Part shown: positions 34,535-47,329 of the stretch, piece by piece
How the letters are laid out: each line of letters starts with the position of its first letter
Numbering within the stretch: the stretch's first letter is position 1
Source: Atopsyche davidsoni
Taxonomy: Eukaryota; Arthropoda; Insecta; Trichoptera; Hydrobiosidae
Assembly: GCA_022113835.1 (NCBI GenBank)
Contig: JAILWY010000023.1
Span: forward strand, 12,956,001 to 13,020,000
Direction: 5' to 3'
Length of the DNA: 64,000 nucleotides
Notes under the pieces: generated by a model
Seen by the model: the letters and a program-made list of their open reading frames with translations, nothing else
Database searches by the model: none
What the model was told of the DNA's origin: nothing
Program-made: the position numbers and the translations under genes

Positions 34535-34538
34535 TTAA
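34535..34538. repeat. Right TTAA target duplication of the piggyBac element
   Basis: TTAA immediately outside the right terminal repeat, matching 32323-32326. Confidence 0.85.
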
Positions 34539-36070
34539 TATTAGTATCGTGTAGCACAACCTCATAGCCGTTCACAATACGATAAATTATCGCTTGACAT
34601 TCGGGATAATTGCATTATACATAATGCTGTCTGTTCATAATTGGTATGACAAGGTAAATTGGCCCGTAACGGTACTTGTGACAAACAGAATCAGAGATAG
34701 CCTCAACATGTCTTTCTAACTGTATACATAATGTCACATACATCACCTGGTTTTTATTCATAAGATTGCCGTGTTGATAGTACAAATCTTTCATCTTTTG
34801 AATTTAGTTTGATAATTCAGATGTAATATTTTTTTTATAACGGCAGTATTTTAAAAATAAATATCGTCAGCTGTAATTGAAACACTCCCGTGTATTTAAT
34901 TAATAATAAATATATTGAATAATTTTATGTTTTTTTGCCCAACACAAATTATTTACCACATTTAAAAACCATCATCAACATTTAAAATTTGATTTATTTT
35001 AATAAAACATTAATTACACTTTTTTCATTGTTTTCTGGGCGGTGTATCTATCTACCTGTAAAATTGTTTGTATATTACATATGTAATATTATACTGCTCA
35101 CAACATAATCTCAATAAGTCTTTAAAAAATATTTCTTAACAGTAGTCATAATGCTATTTAATAATACAAATAATTAAGTACTGATTCAACAAAGAAAATA
35201 TAACTTTATCTAAAAATTATACTATAAATAAATGCGAAGACTCACTAATCGGTTAAAAAATAATTTCATGTAAAGCACATCAAGCAATTATGGAGTCAAT
35301 TTTACATTAAAACATATCTTTCACGTATGCGATTATATTTATAAATAAACGTTGTTATTATATGAGACGTTTTTACGCCAATATTAATTAACCAAACGCA
35401 TATCGCATCTTTAAATTTACATTTAATAAATTTTCAATGAAATAAAATATTACTTCAATAAATATGTTTTATTTTATTATTACTGAATGTGATGTCTCCC
35501 CACACTACCCGTAGATTAGTATCTTTGCATCATTTCCTAGTCTAGTCACGTCTCCTAACGGAAGAAAAGCTACCAGCTTAGTTTTGAATATGTTTTCTAA
35601 CATCGTCACTCGTTAAAACAATGTCAGACTCAGAGATATACACAAATATGGATACGTGGTACGATTTACAATTACTCTAAACTAACTTAAAAACAAAAAA
35701 ATAAATAAAGCTAGGGAAAATACCATAGGGATACATTAAACAGTAGCAGACAACGAATATATATATTTATTACAATTAATTTCAAATAAATATGTGTAAA
35801 AAATAAAATAAAAAAACTTATAATAAAAGTTGAAATTACCGTCTATTCGTATATTTCGATTCTTTGATAATCTGTGTACTATGGTGTATATATTTTTATT
35901 AAAAATAATATGAATAAATACATAAATGCAGTTAATACCAGTGTTTTTGTGAAATCGGGTTTAAAAACAATATTTTTGCATCATAAATCAAGCACGAAAC
36001 GCAATAACTCGCAAATTTAAGATATTCAAATATGATTAATCTACTATATATAAGTCTTCTTACTTTGCGT
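34539..36070. other. AT-rich stretch
   Basis: Just outside the piggyBac element, GCATTAT-AC-ATAATGC (34612-34627) is a small perfect inverted repeat within a GC-richer patch (34560-34690). The remainder is AT-rich without recognised features. Confidence 0.4.
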
Positions 36071-36141
36071 TTTTTTACTACACCCAAAATAATAGGACGT
36101 ATTGGCTGATTGCAAATCGGTCGCAAGTTGTGTCACTGCCT
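36071..36141. mobile_element. Half-copy of the foldback MITE
   Basis: The segment from TTTTTTTACTACACCCAAAAT through GTATTGGCTGATTGCAAATC to GCAAGTTGTGTCACTGCC is nearly identical to the right arm of the complete element at 36510-36682, only about 370 bp away. It stops inside the arm at CTGCC, so the outer tip and the whole left arm are lost. Confidence 0.65.
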
Positions 36142-36230
36142 TTAAGTTTTCCCTTTAAGTCATATCAGCAGTGATATACTCTAAGTCCCAATCAGTGGCA
36201 TGATTCTACTTGAGCTATTTCATTTCGTAT

Positions 36231-36370
36231 TCAAATGAGCCGGCGCCATTTCGAGATTCTCGCAATATGGCGGATAGAAAGTGTCCGGGCACGCGCAGGT
36301 GTCTGCCGGCGCCTGCCTGGCGACCCGCGGCTGCATCGGCCTGGAAAAACACACTGGAGCGGAGATAAGA
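36231..36370. promoter_or_regulatory. GC-rich islet with paired GCCAT sites
   Basis: CGCCAT (36244-36249) and ATGGCG (36267-36272) face each other 17 bp apart, both containing the Pho/YY1 core GCCAT. The islet also has CGCGCAGGTGTCTG (E-box CAGGTG). A minus-strand 66-codon frame (36220-36420) starts with a hydrophobic stretch but is AT-rich there and is not supported as a gene. Confidence 0.25.
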
Positions 36371-36509
36371 GAAACAACCTCAACGGAAACCGTGACTATA
36401 AAAAAAACACGCATATTCATTTATTACTTGTCTCAATGAACCTCAACTAGATTGATATATATCACATTATGACGCACCTAGCCGTAATACCTACTACTAT
36501 TGGATCAAA

Positions 36510-36682
36510 GCTCTCTATACACGTCGCGACACAACTTGCGATCGATTTGCAATTAGCCATTGCGTCCTTTTTATGCGTTGTTTACTTAGGCAAAACCATA
36601 AAAAAAACTCCCAAAATCAAGAGACGATATTGGCTGATTGCAAATCGGTCGCAAGTTGTGTCGCTGCTTGCGTATGGGGAGC
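36510..36682. mobile_element. Complete foldback MITE, about 173 bp
   Basis: The two arms are near-perfect reverse complements for roughly 40 bp (GCGACACAACTTGCGAYCGA, then TTTGCAATYAGCCAW), extending outward more weakly to CTCTCTATACACG on the left and GCTCCCCATACGC on the right. The centre is TTACTTAGGCAAAACCATAA. Most of the element is arm, so RNA from it would fold into one long hairpin. No protein is encoded. The target duplication could not be fixed (AAAG-like sequence on both sides), so the superfamily is open. Confidence 0.75.
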
Positions 36683-37878
36683 ATCTTTATTGAATACATC
36701 CACGCACCTAAGTACTAAAACAAAACTATATTTTCTATTAAAAAGAAATACCGAACAAATACTACTTGGTTTATCTTCATATAAGCAATATTTTTTTATT
36801 TAAAATATTGCTTACAACAAATAAATTTAAATAAACCAATAATTAGCGCATGGCAACTAACTGATTTCATATTGATTTAATTCACAAATATATGAAATTT
36901 ATAAATTCTATGTCTGCGAATGTTACAAATATATCCGGGAATATTGCCTGCGTTATTGTAAAACTCGTGTCTCTTGTCGTTGCTCCACTATCATTCAAGC
37001 AATACCGTCTGGCCAGAATGAGAAGTGTCCACGCCGGAGCAATTTTAAATTCTTTTGAAATGATGCTAGAAATTACGGTCTTTGGTCCGTCGTTAAATTT
37101 AAAAATCATCTGCAGTAGTTAACAAATGAAAAATTCGTTAAATATTTTGTAATAGTAAAAAAATATATGATAGTAATTTACTTATACATTTTTTTACGAT
37201 GTTTTTTGTCAATTTAAAAAAAAACGTACCGACACGATATATTACTAAAATTTTCCATTGTATAATATTAGTTACATAATAATCAACCAAATCAATTATA
37301 AATATTGTATATGCTTACAGAATCTATATGGTGTATACGTGTTACATTAAACTTATATATTGGTTACACCGTTTTTTACATGCTGTTATATTTGTTTAAC
37401 GTCAAATTATTTAAATATGACAATCTATTTGGAAAAACATAAAAAAGCCATTCACAGTTTAGATTTTCAATTAATCTTATCTAATATACTTCGTATCTAT
37501 CTATTCTATTAAGCTTTTGATTGATTGGACATTGATGTTTTTAACTACAGCTCTAGTGCAATATAATTTAGATATAAAAAAATCCTGTATGCAAAGTAAG
37601 CATATTAGTAAATTAGTTAATTTATGAAAATGAATTGAAATTTCTACATCATTTTACGACATGACGAACAATATTTTTTTTAGTTTTTGTCAATTTATTA
37701 TATATTGTTATATAATTTTGTGATATTAATTAATATGCACGTCTTTTTTAAAATTTCAATATTTTTAAATGTTGTTAATTTTATGTTTATCTTGAATTTA
37801 GATTTATATTATTTATTATTTACGTTTTTATTTTATATAAACAAAACTCTGTTACCTAAATAAAAATAAATCTATCTA
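36683..37878. other. AT-rich stretch
   Basis: Very AT-rich, with overlapping 75-76-codon frames on opposite strands at 36882-37122 that show no domain. Confidence 0.4.
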
Positions 37879-37945
37879 TTGACGAGACTACTTAATTTTT
37901 CAATTCCTATTGTCGATTCAATGAAAATATCAATAGTCTCGTCAA
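37879..37945. ncRNA. Hairpin, weak pre-miRNA candidate
   Basis: TTGACGAGACTA (37879-37890) pairs perfectly with TAGTCTCGTCAA (37934-37945). After a 6-by-6 internal loop, TTTTCA pairs with TGAAAA higher in the stem, leaving a loop of about 20 nt. Outside, AAATAAA and TTTATTT could extend the base. Size and shape suit an insect pre-miRNA, but the arms match no miRNA I know. One such inverted repeat could be expected by chance in 64 kb of AT-rich DNA. Confidence 0.2.
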
Positions 37946-38014
37946 CCACTTGGTTTTATTTAAATTATAAATAATTATTAATGACTTTAAAAATATGATT
38001 TAATAATGATTTAA

Positions 38015-38055
38015 CTATATGTTTAGTATATTCAGTATATATACTAAACATATAG
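38015..38055. repeat. Perfect 17-bp hairpin
   Basis: CTATATGTTTAGTATAT (38015-38031) and ATATACTAAACATATAG (38039-38055) are exact reverse complements around a 7-nt loop. ACATATAGCAAT at the end of the right arm is repeated 21 bp further on (38049-38060 and 38070-38081). A perfect stem of this length is unlikely by chance even in AT-rich DNA. Confidence 0.75.
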
Positions 38056-38397
38056 CAATGTTATTATATACATATAGCAATACTTTATGACGATCATTTA
38101 TACCTAATTTTTACTGTCATTTTAAAACTAATTGCTTGTAAAATATTTTAGAGTCAGTCGAAATATGAAGGTTCTCGGGTACTCAGTTATTGAACAAAAT
38201 GTTTTATTGTAATGTATTATATTTTTCTTTATTGTATCTGAAAAATATCACTTTACAATGAATATTGAGAATATGTCACGTTCGTCTCGACTTGCCTGCC
38301 ATGGAGTACTGCATTGCATTGTTTTCGCTGGGTCTGTTTAATTCCCAGAGTCATGCATGAGTGTGCCTGCATGCGTCAGGTGTGCCGTTCGATATAC

Positions 38398-38418
38398 ATT
38401 AAGCATTAAGTATTAAGT
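38398..38418 (+). repeat. Three tandem ATTAAGY heptamers
   Basis: ATTAAGC, ATTAAGT, ATTAAGT in direct succession. The reverse complement ACTTAAT carries the CTTAA core of NK-2 homeodomain sites. Confidence 0.6.
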
Positions 38419-38466
38419 CGATTCCAGTCAGCTCGACTCCGCCCAGCGCCATTCCTCCATTTGCAG

Positions 38467-38490
38467 AATCATGTTTCCATGGGTGCGCAG
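38467..38490 (+). other. Candidate 24-nt microexon
   Basis: A strong acceptor, CATTCCTCCATTTGCAG, ends at 38466, and a consensus donor, GTGAGT, starts at 38491. The 24 nt between them read NHVSMGAQ in phase 0, or carry an ATG (ATGTTTCCATGG) in another frame. Length is an exact multiple of three, as is usual for regulated microexons in long-intron insect genes. There is no independent evidence of splicing, and the host gene is unknown. Confidence 0.35.
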
Positions 38491-38510
38491 GTGAGTTAAT
38501 TAGTTTTTTA

Positions 38511-39999
38511 TTGGGTCGTGATTCATTGCTTTATTTTTTGTTTGAGTATTATTAAGCGTATTATCGTTTTTCTATAGGCTCATTAATATCACGTTGCTCT
38601 TGTTTTTTAGAGGATTTATTCGATTATTGGAGAGATAAGGAGTGGACCTGTTATTGAAATGTATCAATACTTTCTATGCACGGCGCTAAATCAAATGCTA
38701 ACCGAGACAGCTGTGGATCTAGTTGGCATTTAAAAATGATTGTTTTAACACCTCAGTCGTGATCTCGGTGTATCCGCCCACAAATGACGAAAGCGCTAAT
38801 TAATCATTACGTATTTTGAGAAAGTCAGGTGAACTTCTCTTACTAATCGATACAATCGAGTAACTAATTTATTTGTACTTCAAATTACCCAGGTGCGTTG
38901 TTTTCATTGTGGGTTAAAATTCTCATGTCTATCACGTTTGAAAGTACTGAGTATTTCGGATATACCACGAGTACTTACTTTTGTGTTTTATATAGTCATA
39001 AAACATAAATTAAAATGGTTACTTAATTTGCATAACTTAAACGCTCTCAAGGCACTGAAAATATAAGTTTAACTATTCTTTTAAGCGGCGAGATTAAAAA
39101 AATAAGAAGTTTCTATTCTCGCATGTCGATAAACGTTTATTGTGACGGAAGATGGGTCATCACTATTCAATGGAACTTGGATGTAAAAATGACACCCACT
39201 TCGAATTGTTTTGATTGATTTTTTATTCACGATTAATAAAAACAAGGATATTTTAATTAGGTATCGATGATCGAAATTATTCATGTGAATATTATAAGAT
39301 AAGTCCAATATCGAATATACAATGTTGAATGACCTAAACTAAAAAAATATAAAATTAAATGTCATGTTCTTTTTCGATAGTGAACTATACTTATGAATAA
39401 TATTATCAATTATGATTAGGACTTATGAAATGTTAAATTAAAATTGTATTGATTAACCGATATGACTTAATACATTAGTGGTATCGATCGATATTCTCGT
39501 ACTGGTTTCTTAAACCTACACGGAACTGATAATCTTGAAATTGTGAATAATATAGAACCACACGAATTAATTATAAAAGTTTTGATTTTAAATCACTTCA
39601 ACATTAATTATTAATTGAAAAAATATTTTTTACAAATTTCACACATATAAAAGTATTTTGATTTGATCAGAGATAACTTTCAGCTGAAAATTTCCAGAGA
39701 ATTCGTGTAGTAAATACGCTGAGTTTATATATTTAAATAAAATTATACTTACTATTACATGATCTTTAAATATTGCGCCTCTAATCAATCTTTGGTGACG
39801 TTAATGAAACATCAAACTATACTATTACAGTTTAAAAATACTCAAGTAAATGAAAATATCGGGGTGAAGGCTCTATCCAACGAGTAACCCATTCGATAAG
39901 ATCTCAATGAATCTACTTTCAAAAATAAATTTTAAAAAACCACCGCAAGTAGACAGGTACTTTACGAAAGTAGGTGCATGAGCTTTGTGCAATGGATAC
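38511..39999. other. AT-rich stretch
   Basis: The 12-bp palindrome TATCGATCGATA (39482-39493) is a double DREF/BEAF-type site. Nothing else is recognised. Confidence 0.4.
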
Positions 40000-40500
40000 A
40001 CTTCATTTCGCTAAGTTTAATACAAAGATTTGGTCCACTGAAACCGTTCCGTCCGCGGACCGAAGTAAACTTAGAAGTTTGACCGCGACTCGAACTGACC
40101 GGTTTGTCCGCAGAACTACAGATCTCCTCATGATCTCGGTTTGCAATCCGAACACCTGGCCGAGAGATTGGATTATTAAAATCTTACATGAAGAAAAACA
40201 CCGGCACAATGAAGTCGTGCATAAAAAATACTCTACTGATTGACGATTTTGTTTTTTTCCTTGACGCGAGCTTAATGGAACTGTCATCGGAGATACGACA
40301 ATTCATTTTGTGCTCGAACCCCAGCCGCCGGCGAATATCTAAATAATGTACTGAAATTTCACTACGAATCGACCGACCTGCACAGATCCCCGGGCTCGGC
40401 CATGCTGCACGCCGCCCGCGGAGAAATCAATCCTGCGGACTCGACAAATTAATAAGTGGACAGAGCGCGCGATAAATAAATAGCCGACAACCTCAAATAG
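40000..40500. promoter_or_regulatory. GC-richer islet
   Basis: An 89-codon plus frame (39974-40243) and a 94-codon minus frame (40003-40287) overlap in this islet; neither has a recognisable domain. A second GC-rich part (40310-40450) has no frame. Likely a regulatory block. Confidence 0.2.
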
Positions 40501-43500
40501 CCGCTGAGATATTTTTGATTAACCGACTTTTGAAAGACAAAAGCATTTCATGCCTAGAATTATTGCCTTGTCGGAGAGAAAGCAGCTAGCAAAAAAATAT
40601 ATGTATTCTCTACATCCATTTGAATGCTCATTTTATTTTTAATATGGAGTAGGTACACACTACAGACTGAAAAATATAAATAAATAAAAAATGCATTTTA
40701 AATAAGTGTTATCACATATACTTACTCGTATACTTGCATTGTATATATTTTCGACAAAATTAATAGATTTATTTTCACATCATTTATGCTTATTTGTATA
40801 AATATATCTTTTTATATTTTCACTCAATATGAAAAACAGATCACGCGAAATATATTAACATAAGTACAAAGACATAAGTTCAAAGCCGGTAAATTACTAC
40901 TATGCTACTATGCAAAACTGTATTTTTTTTTCATTTTTATCTCTTCAAAAAAAAAAATAATGTTAAAAAAATACACAAATAAAATTGATTGATAATTTAT
41001 TACCAAATATGTTTATTAGTTTTTTTTGTACAAATAATATCTTAGATACATACCAACAACAAATTTACCATCGTAATACGAAGTCTTTCAATTTACCAAA
41101 TTGTCTCTAAAATAATTTTTCATTAGAAACGTGACTTCGGCTCGCATTAACATCTGAAAGACTCTGATAGTAGATTATACGAATTACGCAATCACATTGC
41201 GATGCGTAAAGATGTCCGGAGTCTGAAAAAAGTCAATTCGATTTCCCGGTATTGCCTGTAATAAACGTCACCTTAATTTCTCAGACTTCCTCTATTGCAC
41301 AAACCACTCACGATAGCTAACCAGCTTTCTCAAACTGGTCAAATTAACCTTTAACTAATAACGTTTTTCTCGGTGATTATAATAATTTGATTGAGGATCA
41401 GCCACCAGGTGCTGTCCATCTGGGCTTTATTTCTCCTTGAAGCCAGATTAAGCGTTGAGAGCTGTGACAATACCTGTCTTTCGAGACTAAAATACTAATT
41501 AAACCCCAATAAAGTTTATCTGTGGTTGAACTGACAAGTTATAATTTAGGTATATAAAACGAGAGTTATTATTTAATCAAAGAAAAAAATAACCACTATA
41601 AATCAAAATACTTCTGCTCCTCTCATTTGTTATATAAAAAAACCCCATCTTATGATTAAATAATCAGAAATTTAAAAAAATATTATAAGGCTTGCAATTT
41701 TAAAATGATAAGCGACAGTCATTCAAAATAATATTATATAACGATAAATTTGGTTTAACTTTAACTTTTAGCTGCAGAATCGTTATATTCCTTCCACATT
41801 CTCAAACCAGATTAATTAAATAAAGCTATAATAGTTAGTAACTCTATCGATAAAAAAATGTTGATTCATTGCACACAATAATTATTACGGGTCATTTGAT
41901 TTATTACGAATCATTTGTTCAAATGTAACTGTACATCTAATTAATTACAATCTAGAGAAGTATTAATATATATACGAGTGTACAAACTTTGAATTTTGAT
42001 TTTAAAAACTGCTATATGCGGGGTATCGCATTTATTATCGTCGGAGCCCGAAGGCAATTCTCTTATTTATTGTAAATCATTTGAAGTTTCATATTGGTTT
42101 TGGTTTTGCATAGATTGATTTTGAAAATGCTTCTTGATGTTATACCCGACAGTGACAGCACGGAAATATGATGGCAAATAAATCACAAAAAAACAATCAA
42201 AATGAACGTAACTCACATTCTCGCTTCCAGTTATTTGAATGGATTACTCTTAATTTTAAAATACTTAAGATTTTACTCTTGTAATAACAGTACTAAAACC
42301 AATTCATAAATATACACCAAATTTATTCTAATCGAAATAACGTCACTATTTCATATTTACCCATGTAGACTCTGTAGGCAGCAGGACGTAACCTACTATT
42401 AATAAATTATTGACAAGGTAATAAAGTCATTTTCGTATCATAAAATATAATTACCGATGTCTAATACTCAAAGATCAGCCTTAGGTTTTGATATCGAAAA
42501 CAAAATCTAATTGGCGTGATCGTTAAGTGTAATTGCCCATAAAGTTTAAGAGAGCGATCGTGTTCCCATTAACGCATCTTAACACTGGTAGTATTGACTT
42601 AATATTTAATGCTCAATACTCTCAATGAACCACATAGGAAATTTAACTATATATTCATGACTACATACTTAATAAACCAATTTTAAATTTTCTTTGTGTT
42701 TTTTTCCCTTAGTCTTAAAAAACAATCCCAATGAACCACTTAACTAACAAACATTTCCTAATTATTTATACTTGTTTTTTATATTGCATTATTTTTTTTG
42801 AACATGACAATTATATTCATTTTGAATATAGTATTATAATCTGCTTTTTATTTATTTCGTTTTTGGAGTCATTTAAAACCACTATAAATAATATATTAAG
42901 TTGGTCAACTATGACACAATACTTGAGACACATTCGATGCTACTGAGGAGTTAAATTGAATTCCAGGTATGGGATTACAACTCTACGTTAAGTCATAAAT
43001 TCAACCATTTAATAAAAGTGTATGCGTTATATTAATCTTTTAAAATTTTATTGTATGTTACATAAACACTTTCCTATAAGATTCAAAACTTTGTTTGGTA
43101 TGAGTGGAATCAATAAAATATATGTTAATTGAAAAAAATCACATGAAAACTTATATGATATAATTTAATGGAAATCGAACTATAAGAATTTTTTTTTAAT
43201 GATTTTGATATAGCGTATAGATAAGGTATAGAATATGTGACATCTATTCTGAGCCAAAAATATTCGTAGAGGAGTACTATGCTTAGCAGTAAAAGGATAA
43301 CACATAGGAATAATCATTTCAAAATATTTCTCAAATGAACATCTTGTAAAAAAAAGCCTCCAAGGTGGACATCATACGAAATTATTCAGCAAAAAATAAC
43401 AACTGAACACCTGAAAGTCCAGCGATGATATTCACACAACATGGCCAGTTTCGAATCATTATTCTTAGTAAACGAATACAAAACACCAAACAATTTGACA

Positions 43501-45359
43501 GTCAAATCCTGTCAACATTCAATAGTGCCTATCTCTGAACAACACGTTTCCCTGCGCGCCGGAATCTGGTGCCGTATTTTCTAAAGATTTACATAAGCCG
43601 TGATATTTTTCTTCGAACTCATGTTTTCAAAATTAAATTTATTTTAATGAGTTTCGCTTATTGTGGTTGTATACAGGTTGCTGCCTTATGTGGCGCCACT
43701 GAGACCATAAATAAAAATATTAATGTATTCTTATCGATGACAGGATTCGTATTTAAGAACAGAGCAAAATACTTTGATACTCCATTAATCATGTTTTACT
43801 TTATTATTTATTTGGATATATTTTTGCATTATAATAATCGTATATTGTAATCAATTATACATGTCTTTATAATTGTTAATGTAAATTAATTATCAAACTC
43901 TAAGCGGATGGAGATATTTGAGGCGGAGTAGTACCCCTGCACTCCAAACGACCTATGATTCTGATCGAATAATGTTTCGAGTTCTTTTTTGCATTATATC
44001 GTGACTAGACCTACCGGGTATGCTTTTAAAAATATAAATGCTTTTAAAAGCATATGATGCTGTTTTTCCTTTTTTTTTAACGTCTACATAACGTTTGAAT
44101 AAATAATATATTAATTATAAAAAAATAATTAAATACATATTTTAACTTGATTGATGTAATCCTTTATTATAACCTGCCATAGGTAAACTGTCTCAAAAAT
44201 ACAGGCTATTTAAGTTTAAAAAAAATATTTGAATAATTTTGGAAATTTCCCACTAATCTGGACGTAATTTTTTAAAGTTTATGTCTATTGCCGTTGTTCA
44301 TTTAGTAATGTACAAAAACATAAAACTCAAAGTTATTGCTAAAACTATTTGTGTGCATAGTTAGTAATTATTTCTAATACTTATAAGTTAAATTATTTTA
44401 AAATATTAAAATTGCATATGAAAAATAGCGGTTTATTCTAGTGTGTTGTGATTCCGTATATTTTTTTGTTAAATTTAAAAACGTGCAAGCGGAATAATGA
44501 ATGAGTTAGAGATTTGTCAACGAGATTGGTTACACTGATGAATAGACCGCAAATGTCACACTTACCACCTGCCAAAAACCCTTTCAAATTCGTATTTTGA
44601 CAGCCTCTAGCATTTCTCCGGAGAGAAAAAAATCTAAATAATATAATAAAGCATTTCTTGACTACTTGCTTTGTGGTCGGTAACGGTATTTCAGTGTTAT
44701 GAATGACTTTCCTGGATTTGAATATTTTCACAGGTGTTGCCAGCGCCGTTAGTTTACCTGTTCGTGATCATTAGTTATCAGTGCCCAAGCACAGGTGACT
44801 CGCTCCCGGCGTATGATGTTTACTTTGTACATAAAAGGTAGGAACGCTGCTCATGTTCAGGTTCTAGATAACCACTCTTCATACTTGTTGTTTCCGCATC
44901 GATATTTATGAAAATTAAAAACGTCCATTAACTAAATTATTAGCCGTATTAATTAATGCTTTTATGGAAAAATACCAAATAATAATATTTATTTCAGAAA
45001 TTCAGTTCCATTGATCGTATAAAATTTTAAATTATTCTAACAAAATGTTAATTCTAAATAAAATACTTACCTGATATTGTCGAAAGCGTATTAATGACTC
45101 AGTTAATTATAATCATAAAAAGTTAATACAATGTTTAAAAAACTCATTAATCGGCAAAATCATCTATTAGAAATCTTTTTCGTAGAAGTTCTTGCATGTC
45201 GTTCCTCGTTTTATGGCCTTTAATACAACTTCCATACTACTGGCGATCTATTAGTATATCCAGAAACGGCCATCAGAACCGCACCTGCGCTAACTATTAG
45301 ACGGTCGATAGTTTAATATAAAACTTAGTTAATCGTTCTCACCTTCATAACCGACACCG
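40501..45359. other. Long AT-rich stretch
   Basis: A perfect TATCGATA lies at 41845-41852. A minus-strand GTAAGTATT donor consensus after ATATCAG (GT at 45070) has no visible coding sequence upstream. The 97-codon minus frame at 44438-44731 and 93-codon plus frame at 43569-43850 are not supported by domains. Confidence 0.4.
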
Positions 45360-46500
45360 TGTGCAATAGTTCAATCGAAGTTGCGGATCATCAATCGGAG
45401 TTTCTCGAATCACACGTGAAGACTCGGCAGCCCGCGTAATGCCATCGAGATCACAGCGCGAAGAGCGGCCGATCGATCACGGCTCAGAGCAAACAACCTT
45501 TGGGCCTCACCGCATTCATGCAGCGTTGCAAAAAACCACCGCAAAAAGATGATTATCACTCGCAATAATAAAAACTTTAATTAATCGCCTCATCAAAAGC
45601 GATAGCATGTAACTACCCACTAATATGGATAATCTATTTGCTAGCATTACAAGCCACCGCATAAGGATATTAAACTCGATCTTCAATTATTGCGTGCGGC
45701 AGACCGCTCGCTGCTAGATTAGAAAGGTCATTTAAATACATTTTATAATCTAGTTTGCAGGTGTTTGGATATAAACGGTCCCCCGGCGAGCGGCCCCGGT
45801 GTCATTAGACCACGAGCTATAAACGGGCGATGTTTAAGCCAAACCGAATGAGGCTCAATATTATTTATGCGCCGTCATAACGCGAGGGACGGCTGGGAAG
45901 CCCTGCCTTGCGGCCCGCGCCACCCAGACAAGTTGATCCGCCAACTGTGCGAAGAAGCGACTTCGTATATCAATTGCTGTTTTTTAATTATTTATGGAAG
46001 TGACTTATTCGTTTTAGACTACTATTTGTAGCTTCAGGCTAAAACGTAAAAGCGAACTCCAAACTTGTACATATATTTACTTTTCTGTCAGGAGAAACCA
46101 TGTGAAATAAATTCACGCGTGACGGTTGGCTATTTTTATTTATATTCATAAACTTCCTCGCGGCAACCGAATCTTTCAGTGATAATCTGATAATACTTGT
46201 CACTGACTTATCTTCCTCTCATAATGATATTCTCTCGTTTAATAGGCATTACGCGTTTAAGCTAAGCTCGCTTGATCCATTACTTTTTTATGTTTAATTT
46301 ATAGCTCGGCAACCAGATCAAATTCATTTTAAGCTTCGATAAGATGCAAGCGCTCTAAGCCGCGAGCTTTTATTTGACGGTATAAAAGTTTCGATATGAA
46401 TCACTGTGACACTTTAATGACTGCCTCCAAGCCCAGCCGGGGAGACCTCTGCAGCGGGCCGGCCCGCTAATCGCGAATATTCACGGCTTCCTGTGAATCA
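45360..46500. promoter_or_regulatory. Chain of GC-richer islets
   Basis: Three GC-richer pieces (about 45360-45560, 45750-45970, 46420-46490) are separated by AT-rich spacers. The middle one carries ATAAACGG twice and TTTATGCGCC, sites of the posterior-Hox/Caudal type. The first has TTTAATTAATCG. No coding frame is supported. Confidence 0.25.
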
Positions 46501-47329
46501 TAAAATTATTAATGTCACTATATAATTTATACACCGCGATAGTTAACACTTCACCTTCGTTATACATACATTTTATCGGCCTTCTTTCCGCTTTACGTTT
46601 TTACATGTGGGAAAATACAAAATTATACTTCAAACTTCTAACAGAAACATTAATGTCAGAATAGATAAATTAAAAATGCTTTATCAGATCAGACCTTAAT
46701 ATTTCAGAAATAAAGCAAGAAAGTTTTATGAAAAGTATTTGGACTAATACCACATATTCAAAGCCCGCAAAAACAAATGTTCCCACATTTAAAGCAATGT
46801 CATGGTTAGATGCGAAGATTTATTTTCCTCAACCTGTGCAATTTCAGTGATTAAAATAGGCATTTGAGACATACCTAGCTTGAATTAAATTAACTATTCA
46901 AAATTAAAATTAAAAACAAACTTAATCAACCCTAGATATTCTGTACAATATATCATTATTAAAATGCTGACATGAAAGGATAAGTGAATGGATGCATAGC
47001 TTTTTTTTTACTTCCCTACAAAAAAATACGATAAGATTTATTTAATAAAATAGCCAGGTATCTGATAAATGATAAGAAGCATCAACTTTCTACCCGGACC
47101 TACAACGTTTAAATTTACTGATAAAATCGCATCAAACGTTTATAATCGAGCCACTAGTATCATATCTTTATAGAAGATGCATCTCGTTAATATTGAATGA
47201 TTCAGTTGTGTATATCTTGTACATATTTTACAAAAGATAAGTATTGTTTTATGAGGGACTCTATAACTCTATAACTATATTTGTCACATTTAAATAGATG
47301 TGTAGTTGTGTAATCAGGACTGAATCTAG
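46501..47329. other. AT-rich stretch without recognised features
   Basis: No gene, repeat or RNA is supported. Confidence 0.45.

Larger units (their letters stand above)
38280..38510. promoter_or_regulatory. GC-richer islet surrounding the 24-nt microexon candidate
   Basis: It contains three tandem ATTAAGY heptamers (38398-38418), which resemble the TTAAG core of NK-2 class homeodomain sites, several CATGCATG-type strings, and the splice-framed segment at 38467-38490. Confidence 0.3.

Noticed and set aside
36220..36420. Minus-strand 66-codon frame with a hydrophobic start
   Set aside because: The hydrophobic part is simply AT-rich DNA next to a GC-rich islet, with no cleavage site or conserved domain evident.
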